Shown piece after piece: positions 1-4,551 of a stretch of DNA of 5,255 nt. Both the position numbers and the translations under genes were made by a program. This DNA comes from Candidatus Kerfeldbacteria bacterium (GTDB taxonomy: Bacteria > Patescibacteriota > Patescibacteriia > PEXW01). Positions within the stretch are counted from its first letter, which is position 1; each line of letters opens with the position of its first letter. The DNA lies in NCBI GenBank assembly GCA_903867845.1, contig CAIPSZ010000182.1:1-5255 (forward strand), read 5' to 3'. Under the pieces are notes generated by a model that saw nothing but the letters and a program-made list of their open reading frames with translations, had not been told where the DNA came from and did not search any database.

Positions 1-562
1 CAAAACCTTCTTGATGCCAATCGAAGACGTGTTCTCGATCTCTGGCCGTGGCACTGTTGTCACAGGTCGTGTCGAGCGCGGCATCGTCAAGGTCAACGAA
101 GAAGTCGAAATCGTTGGTTTGAAGCCAACCTCCAAGACCGTCGTGACCGGCATTGAAATGTTCAACAAGTCCCTGGACCAGGGCAAAGCTGGTGACAACG
201 CTGGCTTGCTCCTCCGTGGAACGAAGAAGGAAGACGTGGAGCGCGGCCAAGTGGTTGCAAAGCCTGGTACGGTCACGCCACACTCCGAATTCGAGGCCGA
301 GTGCGTCATCCTTACCAAAGAGGAAGGTGGCCGCCACACCCCGTTCATGAAGGGCTACAAACCACAGTTCTACATCCGCACCACGGACGTGACTGGAGAA
401 GTTGAACTGCCTGCCGGAACGGAAATGGTCATGCCTGGCGACCAGCTCAAGTTCAACGTCAAGCTTGTGTCCGCCGTGGCCTTGGAAGAGAAGCAGCGCT
501 TCGCCATCCGCGAAGGTGGCCACACGGTCGGTGCCGGCGTCGTAACCAAGATTCTCAAATAA
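1..562 (+). CDS. tuf: Elongation factor Tu, 3' part (domains 2 and 3)
   Basis: EF-Tu is the GTPase that carries aminoacyl-tRNA to the ribosomal A site. The window opens inside the gene; reading from base 2 gives 186 residues beginning KTFLMPIEDVFSISGRG, the start of the domain 2 beta-barrel. The N-terminal GTPase domain lies upstream of the window. Family hallmarks visible here are GTVVTGRVERG, SLDQGKAGDNAGLLLRG, RGQVVAKPGT, EEGGRHTPF, RTTDVTGEVELP, EMVMPGDQ and a C-terminal GGHTVGAGVVTKILK, ending in TAA. The length matches the C-terminal half of a roughly 395-residue EF-Tu, with no frameshift. E. coli has Arg where this protein has His in GGHTVGAG, a mild substitution. An internal TTG or ATG near base 11 is not the true start, because the conserved reading continues upstream to the window edge. 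Its position just before rpsJ is the classical str-S10 arrangement. Confidence 0.98.
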   Translation, partial: KTFLMPIEDVFSISGRGTVVTGRVERGIVKVNEEVEIVGLKPTSKTVVTGIEMFNKSLDQGKAGDNAGLLLRGTKKEDVERGQVVAKPGTVTPHSEFEAECVILTKEEGGRHTPFMKGYKPQFYIRTTDVTGEVELPAGTEMVMPGDQLKFNVKLVSAVALEEKQRFAIREGGHTVGAGVVTKILK

Positions 563-570
563 TATTTTTC

Positions 571-604
571 CTTGCCCCGTCCCGCTCCTGCGGGGCGGGG
601 CAAG
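571..604 (+). terminator. Strong GC-rich hairpin between tuf and rpsJ (terminator-like, no U tract)
   Basis: Bases 571-585 pair with 590-604 to give a 15-bp stem (one G-U wobble at 580/595) closed by a TCCT tetraloop. The hairpin begins 8 nt after the tuf stop codon and ends 27 nt before the rpsJ ATG. A canonical intrinsic terminator would have a run of T directly after the stem, but the following bases are ACTTTCCCCTG; the T run (565-569) lies before the stem instead. It could be a partial terminator or attenuator lowering readthrough from tuf into the S10 genes, a 3'-end stabiliser for tuf mRNA, or a processing site. The structure is clear from the sequence; the function is inferred. Confidence 0.5.
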
Positions 605-631
605 ACTTTCCCCTGTACCTTTGCTCGTTCC

Positions 632-982
632 ATGGCTGAAGTCACTCCACAACCCGTCGTCGCTACCGAAGAAGAAATCCACCAGCGGATTCGCATTCGC
701 ATTCGTGGCTACGACCACAAGATCATCGACCAGTCCATCCACACAATCATCGATACGGTGAAGCGGACGGGTGCCTCGGTGCGCGGTCCAGTACCGCTGC
801 CAACGGAGCGGAATCGCTTCACGGTCATTCGGTCGTCGTTCGTCCACAAGAATTCGCGCGAGCAGTACGAAATGCGCACGCACAAGCGCTTGCTGGATAT
901 TCTGGATCCAACGCCCAAGACGGTTGACGCGCTCATGAACCTCAACTTGCCAGCCGGGGTTGACGTGGAAATTAAAATGTAG
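632..982 (+). CDS. rpsJ: 30S ribosomal protein S10 (NusE)
   Basis: S10 (uS10) is a 30S head protein and, as NusE, also links NusB and NusG in transcription antitermination. The 116-residue product carries the family core: QRIRIRIRGYDHKIID (about 18-33), TVKRTGASVRGPVPLPTERNRFTV (42-65, the long loop that inserts into the 30S head), REQYEMRTHKRLLDI (76-90) and the C-terminal PTPKTVDALMNLNLPAGVDVEI. E. coli S10 is 103 residues; the excess is an acidic N-terminal leader of about 14 residues, MAEVTPQPVVATEE. The ATG at 632 is the only ATG ahead of the conserved core; a longer reading from TTG 572 would run through the intergenic hairpin and add unrelated residues, so it was rejected. No Shine-Dalgarno is present upstream (CCTTTGCTCGTTCC before ATG). 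The stop is TAG. A tandem hexamer, ATTCGC twice then ATTCGT (689-706), encodes the IRIRIR strand. Confidence 0.97.
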   Translation: MAEVTPQPVVATEEEIHQRIRIRIRGYDHKIIDQSIHTIIDTVKRTGASVRGPVPLPTERNRFTVIRSSFVHKNSREQYEMRTHKRLLDILDPTPKTVDALMNLNLPAGVDVEIKM

Positions 983-1205
983 TTGAATGCGGTGAGGCCG
1001 CTATCCCACTGGGATATCGACCCTACCGCAATCACGAAAGTAGGCAGTAGGTTCTCGGGCTGATCATCGACGCACCAGTTCACCGCTAAGCCCGGGATAA
1101 CGATTCGCCAAGGTTCTGCGCTACCCGCGCAGCTCGTCTGTCAATATCGTCGCCAGATTTTTCTTTTTCTGTAAGGGAACGCCACACCACTCCATTCATT
1201 CAGCT
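983..1205 (+). promoter_or_regulatory. 223-nt non-coding, structured gap; candidate rplC leader
   Basis: This is the only sizeable gap in an otherwise compact cluster. I see no convincing gene, tRNA or sigma-70-type promoter in it. Three RNA hairpins can form in series. The first pairs TGCGGT 988-993 with ACCGCA 1025-1030, adds AGG 995-997 with CCT 1022-1024 past a bulged G, and encloses TATCCC-ACT-GGGATA (1002-1016). The second is a 9-bp stem, 1053-1061 with 1089-1097. The third is CTGCGC-TACCC-GCGCAG (1116-1132). A pyrimidine tract and a G-free stretch then lead to the rplC ATG. Alternative pairings also exist: GCGG 989-992 with CCGC 998-1001, or GCGGTGA 989-995 with TCACCGC 1080-1086. Mutually exclusive folds are compatible with a switching leader, possibly for ribosomal-protein autoregulation. 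That role is inference; the pairings are visible. Confidence 0.5.
1158..1170 (+). promoter_or_regulatory. U-rich tract (TTTTTCTTTTTCT) upstream of rplC
   Basis: Thirteen consecutive pyrimidines, eleven of them T, lie 35 nt before the rplC ATG. Two readings are possible. It may be the U tract of a weak attenuator, because TCTG 1137-1140 can pair with CAGA 1154-1157 immediately before it, although that is only 4 bp. Alternatively it may be a landing site for ribosomal protein S1, which is known to favour U-rich leaders in mRNAs with poor Shine-Dalgarno sequences. The start codon downstream lacks a Shine-Dalgarno and is preceded by a G-free, probably unstructured stretch (1182-1202), which fits the second reading slightly better. 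Confidence 0.35.
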
Positions 1206-1811
1206 ATGTCCTTCATCCTCGCAAAAAAAATTGGCATGACGCAACGGTTCCGTGACAACGGTACTGTTGTCCCAGTGACCCTCGTGGAAGCTGGGCCATG
1301 CGTCGTCACGCAGATTAAAACCGCCGACAAGGACGGGTACACTGCCGTACAGTTAGGGTTTGGCCTTGCCAAGCACCAAACCAAGGCGCGAGCAGGCCAC
1401 TTGAAGGACCTCGCGAAGAGTTCTTCGTTGAAGGAATTCCACGTGGAAGATGCTAAGGATTTGGAACGCGGCAAAGTCATTGACGCGACAACGTTTGCCA
1501 TTGGCAACATCGTCCGCGTAACCGGTATGGCCAAGGGTAAAGGATTCCAAGGCGTCGTGCGTCGTCACCACTTCCGTGGTGGTCCGGCCAGCCACGGCCA
1601 TAAAGATAACCTCCGCATGCCTGGTTCAGTTGGCGCAACCTTCCCGCAGCACATCATGAAGGGCTTGCGCATGGCTGGCCGCATGGGCGGGCAGAAAACG
1701 ACCGTTGAGAATTTGGAAGTTGTTGAAGTCGATAAAGACAAGAACCTCATTGCCCTGAAAGGCGCAGTTCCCGGCGCTCGCGGCAGCCTTCTCCTCATCC
1801 AGACCGCGTAA
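1206..1811 (+). CDS. rplC: 50S ribosomal protein L3
   Basis: L3 (uL3) is an early 50S assembly protein whose central loop reaches towards the peptidyl-transferase centre. The product is 201 residues (E. coli 209) and starts with the family signature MSFILAKKIGMTQRF. Further hallmarks are VTLVEAGPCVVTQIKT (about 24-39), the basic segment VTGMAKGKGFQGVVRRHHFRGG (105-126), GPASHGHKDNLRMPGSVGATFPQ (126-148), MAGRMGGQKTTVENL (156-170) and the closing KGAVPGARGSLLLI. The Gln methylated by PrmB in E. coli (Q150) has no clear counterpart; the aligned loop reads GSVGATFPQHIMKG. No earlier in-frame start exists and there is no Shine-Dalgarno. Eight consecutive A bases (1223-1230) encode part of Ala-Lys-Lys-Ile near the N-terminus. 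It follows the structured gap after rpsJ and lies 4 nt upstream of rplD. Confidence 0.97.
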   Translation: MSFILAKKIGMTQRFRDNGTVVPVTLVEAGPCVVTQIKTADKDGYTAVQLGFGLAKHQTKARAGHLKDLAKSSSLKEFHVEDAKDLERGKVIDATTFAIGNIVRVTGMAKGKGFQGVVRRHHFRGGPASHGHKDNLRMPGSVGATFPQHIMKGLRMAGRMGGQKTTVENLEVVEVDKDKNLIALKGAVPGARGSLLLIQTA

Positions 1812-1815
1812 CCGT

Positions 1816-2460
1816 ATGGCATCCACACCCATCACCCTTAAAGTGCACGACCTGAGCGGCAAGCCGACGAAGGACGTGACGCTCGACCCGAAGGTGTTCG
1901 GCGTGACCATCGATACCGGCCTCCTGCACTTGGTGACCACTGCATACCAAGCAAACAAGCGCTTGGGCTTAGCGCACACGAAGACTAAAGGTGAAGTTCG
2001 CGGGGGTGGCCGCAAGCCGTGGAAGCAAAAGGGTACTGGCCAAGCACGCCAGGGTTCCATTCGCAGCCCACAGTGGCGCGGCGGCGGCAAAGCCTTTGGT
2101 CCCCGCACCGGTCGCAACTGGAGCAAAGACCTGACCACGAAAGTGAAGCGCAAGGCACTGGCAATGGCGCTCACCTCGCAGGCGGAAAAGCAGCGCATCA
2201 TCCTCGTCGATTCGTTCCCTGCTGAAGGGAAGACGAAACCGGTGATGAAGTTCCTGCAAGCCCTCAAGGCGAATCGCTCCGCACTCATCATTCCAGCCAG
2301 CCACGATGCGATTCTCGTTCGCGCCACGCGCAACATGCCTGAAGTGGAAATCCTCCGTGCCGATAGCTTGAACACCTACGACATTCTCCGCGCCCACTAT
2401 TTGGTGGTTGCCGAGAAGAGCTTGGACGTCATCGGCAAGCACTACACGACCAAAGCCTAA
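1816..2460 (+). CDS. rplD: 50S ribosomal protein L4
   Basis: L4 (uL4) binds 23S rRNA, and its long loop lines the constriction of the peptide exit tunnel; in E. coli it also represses its own S10 operon. The 214-residue product (E. coli 201) has the extended loop at about residues 55-95, including RGGGRKPWKQKGTGQARQG, then SIRSPQWRGGGKAFGP. K72 corresponds to E. coli K63, the classical erythromycin-resistance position, and is conserved. Q76 stands where E. coli has R67. The C-terminal globular part has KRKALAMALTSQ, a hydrophobic RIILVDSF strand, SALIIPASHD and LNTYDILRAHYLVVAEKSLDVI. ATG 1816 lies 4 nt after the rplC stop, with no Shine-Dalgarno (TAACCGT before ATG), implying translational coupling. 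The C-terminus TKA overlaps the AAAGCCTAA junction motif that is repeated later in the cluster. Confidence 0.97.
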   Translation: MASTPITLKVHDLSGKPTKDVTLDPKVFGVTIDTGLLHLVTTAYQANKRLGLAHTKTKGEVRGGGRKPWKQKGTGQARQGSIRSPQWRGGGKAFGPRTGRNWSKDLTTKVKRKALAMALTSQAEKQRIILVDSFPAEGKTKPVMKFLQALKANRSALIIPASHDAILVRATRNMPEVEILRADSLNTYDILRAHYLVVAEKSLDVIGKHYTTKA

Positions 2461-2464
2461 TTCT

Positions 2465-2917
2465 ATGGCACTCTTCGACCGACTCCGCAAAAAGCACGAA
2501 GACGTGGGCAAGGACAAGAAGCCAACCCACGCCAAGGACACCGCCCCAAAGGCGAGTGCCGAGAAAGCCGTGGAAAAAGTTGAAGCGCCGAAGGAAGAGA
2601 AGAAAGCGGCCAAGCCTCGCGTCCTCAAATCCAATACCCGTCACGCTCACCGCGTCCTCATCCGCCCCGTACTCACAGAAAAGACCACGCGGCTCACCAG
2701 CAACAACCAGTACGTCTTCGCCGTGCCGAAGACCGTGAGCAAGATCGAAGTGCGTGAAGCGGTGTTCGCCACCTACGGCGTGCGACCCATTCACGTGACG
2801 ACGAGCAATGTGCACGGAAAATCAGTCAATTTCGGTCGACTCTCGGGTACGCAGAAATCCTGGAAGAAAGCAGTCGTCACCCTCCCCACCGGCAAGACGA
2901 TCGACGTCTCGAACTAG
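2465..2917 (+). CDS. rplW: 50S ribosomal protein L23 with long N-terminal extension
   Basis: L23 (uL23) sits at the tunnel exit and is the docking site for trigger factor and SRP. The product is 150 residues against about 100 in E. coli. The family core starts near residue 62: HRVLIRPVLTEKTTRL (62-77), NQYVFAVPKTVSKIEVREAVFATYGV (81-106) and SWKKAVVTLPTGKTID (132-147). Glu72 in LTEKT aligns with E. coli Glu18, the trigger-factor contact. Residues 1-60 are an extra Lys/Ala/Glu-rich, probably disordered segment beginning MALFDRLRKK, which looks like a short amphipathic helix. The start at 2465 is preferred over GTG/ATG-type codons further upstream, which would overlap rplD. It lies 4 nt after rplD (TAATTCT before ATG) and its TAG stop is 1 nt before rplB. 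No Shine-Dalgarno is present. Confidence 0.95.
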   Translation: MALFDRLRKKHEDVGKDKKPTHAKDTAPKASAEKAVEKVEAPKEEKKAAKPRVLKSNTRHAHRVLIRPVLTEKTTRLTSNNQYVFAVPKTVSKIEVREAVFATYGVRPIHVTTSNVHGKSVNFGRLSGTQKSWKKAVVTLPTGKTIDVSN

Positions 2918-2918
2918 T

Positions 2919-3767
2919 ATGGCATTCAAACTCTACAAACCGACAACCCCAGGACGACGCCACGCCGGTGTGAGCGGTTGGAAAACCGAAGTCACGAAGC
3001 GCACCCCGGAGAAGTCCCTGCTCTCCCCGCGCAAGCGCACGGGCGGGCGCAACAACCAGGGCAAGATCACCACGCGGCACCGCGGCGGTGGCGCCAAGCG
3101 CCAGCTCCGCACAGTGGACCTCCTCCAGGAGAAGTTCGACGTCGTCGGTACCGTGGTCGGCATTGAGTACGACCCAAATCGCACCGCCTACCTCGCCTTG
3201 CTCCAGTACCCCGATGGGGAGAAGCGTTACATCGTCGCACCCGTTGGCTTGAAGCCAGGTAGCCAGGTGGTGAGCGCCACGAAGCGCGTCGACGTTACAA
3301 CCGGCAATCGCATGCCGCTCAAAGACATTCCCGTTGGCATGCAGATACACGCGTTGGAACTCCAGCCCGGTCGCGGTGGCATCACGGTTCGTTCCGCAGG
3401 ATCGTCCGCCGTCATTATGGCCATGGAAGGGGACATGGCGCAGGTGAAGATGCCGTCCGGTGAAATTCGCGCTATTCCATCCAGTGCTCGCGCCTCCCTG
3501 GGCCAAGTTTCCAACAACGACCACAACAACGTGCGCCTGGGCAAAGCCGGCCGCGTCATCCTGAAGGGTTTCCGCCCGACCGTCCGTGGTAAGGTGATGA
3601 ACCCGGTTGACCACCCACACGGTGGTGGTGAGGGCAACCAGCCGATTGGTTTGAAACACCCGAAGACACCTTGGGGCAAACCCGCACTCGGTGTGAAGAC
3701 GCGTAAGGCGGGCAAGTACTCCGACGCATTTATTCTCAAGCGACGTCCTAGCCGAAAGAAAGCCTAA
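2919..3767 (+). CDS. rplB: 50S ribosomal protein L2
   Basis: L2 (uL2) is one of the most conserved 50S proteins; it binds domain IV of 23S rRNA, supports subunit joining and is needed for peptidyl-transferase activity. The product is 282 residues (E. coli 273). Hallmarks in order are the N-terminal YKPTTPGRRHAGV (6-18), RTGGRNNQGKITTRHRGGGAKR (40-61), IEYDPNRTAYLALLQYPDGEKRYI (82-105), the KPGSQVV and GNRMPLKDIPVGMQIHALEL region (112-148), and the C-terminal signature KVMNPVDHPHGGGEG (225-239). His232 corresponds to E. coli His229. The tail KRRPSRKKA is basic. The start at 2919 gives the standard MAFKLYKP N-terminus; upstream in-frame starts lie inside rplW and were rejected. The gap from rplW is a single T (TAG-T-ATG), so terminating ribosomes are positioned to restart. 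No Shine-Dalgarno. Confidence 0.98.
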   Translation: MAFKLYKPTTPGRRHAGVSGWKTEVTKRTPEKSLLSPRKRTGGRNNQGKITTRHRGGGAKRQLRTVDLLQEKFDVVGTVVGIEYDPNRTAYLALLQYPDGEKRYIVAPVGLKPGSQVVSATKRVDVTTGNRMPLKDIPVGMQIHALELQPGRGGITVRSAGSSAVIMAMEGDMAQVKMPSGEIRAIPSSARASLGQVSNNDHNNVRLGKAGRVILKGFRPTVRGKVMNPVDHPHGGGEGNQPIGLKHPKTPWGKPALGVKTRKAGKYSDAFILKRRPSRKKA

Positions 3768-3771
3768 CCCT

Positions 3772-4113
3772 ATGTCACGATCACTCAAGAAAGGCCCATT
3801 CACTGATCCAAAATTGCTTAAAAAAGTTGGCAAGCTTCGCGTTGGTGATAAGACCGTCATCAAGACCTGGTCACGTGACTCGGTCATTACTCCGGAAATG
3901 GTTGGCTTCACCTTCGGCGTGCACAACGGCAAGAACCACATTAGCGTCACGCCCAGTGAGAACATGGTGGGCCATCGCTTGGGTGAGTTCTCCCCAACCC
4001 GCAAGTTCGTCCGTCATGGTGGCCGCATGCAGAAGGAAGCCGAAATGGCTGCCGCTGCTGCCGCAACTGCTTCGGCAAAAGCTCCAGCTGCCCCAACTAC
4101 TCCCGCAAAGTAA
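3772..4113 (+). CDS. rpsS: 30S ribosomal protein S19 with Ala-rich C-terminal tail
   Basis: S19 (uS19) forms a complex with S13 in the 30S head, near the A-site tRNA and the inter-subunit bridges. The product is 113 residues against 92 in E. coli. The conserved part is SRSLKKGPFTDPKLLKKV (2-19), IKTWSRDSVITPEMVGFTFGVHNGKNH (30-56) and ENMVGHRLGEFSPTRKFVRHGG (63-84). Compared with E. coli, Asp replaces Arg in TWSR-D-S, and the strand after HNGK reads HISVTPSENM rather than HVPVFVTDEM, at equal length. From about residue 88 the protein becomes low complexity, with a six-Ala run and several Pro/Ala/Lys residues ending TTPAK. The ATG lies 4 nt after the rplB stop with CCCT between; no Shine-Dalgarno. 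It opens the in-frame run rpsS-rplV-rpsC-rplP. Confidence 0.97.
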   Translation: MSRSLKKGPFTDPKLLKKVGKLRVGDKTVIKTWSRDSVITPEMVGFTFGVHNGKNHISVTPSENMVGHRLGEFSPTRKFVRHGGRMQKEAEMAAAAAATASAKAPAAPTTPAK

Positions 4114-4119
4114 TTTCCT

Positions 4120-4548
4120 ATGGTAAGTTCCGCAACGCTACGTAACATCCGCATCTCTCCGCGCAAGGTCCGCCTCGTCGCTGACCTGGTGCGTGGCAAG
4201 AGCGTGACTGACGTCACGAACATCCTGACACACTTGCCGAAGGGAAGTGCCGCGCCGTTGCTCACCTTGCTCAAGTCAGCCATTGCCAATGCTAAAGCGC
4301 ACAACCACGAAGACCTTGAAGCTCTTCGCATTAGCGCGATTACGGTGGACATGGCCCCACGCCTCAAGCGCTTCATGCCCCATGCTATGGGCCGCGCGAC
4401 GACTATTCTCAAGCACGCTTCCCACATCACCCTTACACTCGACATCCTCGTGAAGAAAGCAAAACCAGCGAAGAAGATTGCTGGTAAGCCTAAGGCCGAA
4501 AAAGCGGTCGAGAAGAAGGCTGATACTCCTACCCCAAAGAAAGCTTAA
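4120..4548 (+). CDS. rplV: 50S ribosomal protein L22 with Lys-rich C-terminal tail
   Basis: L22 (uL22) touches every 23S rRNA domain; its beta-hairpin lines the exit tunnel and its globular part lies near the exit. The product is 142 residues against 110 in E. coli. The core has NIRISPRKVRLVADLVRGKSV (9-29), LLKSAIANAKAHNHEDLEAL (50-69), ISAITVDMAPRLKRFMPHAMGRATTILKHASHITL (71-105). Numbering coincides with E. coli across the hairpin: R84, G91 and R92 are kept, H88 replaces Arg and M90 replaces Lys. Residues 111-142 are a tail with 12 Lys among 32 residues plus Ala, Pro and Glu, probably disordered. It shares the 7-mer AEKAVEK with the L23 extension. The ATG follows the rpsS stop by TTTCCT, in the same reading frame and without a Shine-Dalgarno. 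Confidence 0.97.
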   Translation: MVSSATLRNIRISPRKVRLVADLVRGKSVTDVTNILTHLPKGSAAPLLTLLKSAIANAKAHNHEDLEALRISAITVDMAPRLKRFMPHAMGRATTILKHASHITLTLDILVKKAKPAKKIAGKPKAEKAVEKKADTPTPKKA

Positions 4549-4551
4549 CCT

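Noticed and set aside
560..565. TAATAT as a -10 box for an rpsJ promoter
   Set aside because: It overlaps the tuf stop, matches the consensus at only 4 of 6 positions and has no -35-like hexamer at suitable spacing; the strong hairpin follows at once.
572..631. Upstream TTG start for rpsJ giving 20 more residues
   Set aside because: It would be encoded by the intergenic hairpin, the added residues do not resemble S10, and the ATG at 632 already gives an N-terminus longer than E. coli's.
983..1063. Possible 26-codon leader peptide directly after the rpsJ stop, in the rpsJ frame (TTG or GTG start), continuing open after TGA 1061 to TAA 1172
   Set aside because: A short open run of this size is expected by chance at this GC; it has no Shine-Dalgarno, no ATG and no recognised sequence, and overlaps RNA structure. 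The readthrough idea would need both TAG and TGA suppression.
1061..1063. TGA read as glycine (code 25, as in Gracilibacteria/Absconditabacteria)
   Set aside because: All complete genes use normal GGN glycine codons and none needs an in-frame TGA; the absence of TGA among nine stops is too small a sample.
983..1205. A tRNA or other standard RNA gene in the rpsJ-rplC gap
   Set aside because: No cloverleaf with a GGTTC-type T arm and matching acceptor stem could be assembled, and no match to tmRNA, SRP RNA or RNase P core motifs was recognised.
1338..1660. L3 loop one residue shorter than E. coli near the peptidyl-transferase centre as a resistance-type deletion
   Set aside because: Many bacteria such as Bacillus have the shorter loop (from memory), so E. 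coli is the longer outlier here.
1626..2375. Minus-strand open frame of 249 codons opposite rplC and rplD
   Set aside because: It is antisense to conserved r-protein genes, and its residues show no recognisable domain.
2808..2918. Upstream in-frame start for rplB inside rplW
   Set aside because: The added residues would overlap L23 in another frame, whereas MAFKLYKP at 2919 is the standard L2 N-terminus directly after the rplW stop.
2877..4004. Long minus-strand open frame (375 codons) opposite rplB and rpsS
   Set aside because: It mirrors two strongly conserved genes, has no family resemblance and low-complexity Val/Thr stretches, and is explained by GC-biased codon use on the coding strand.
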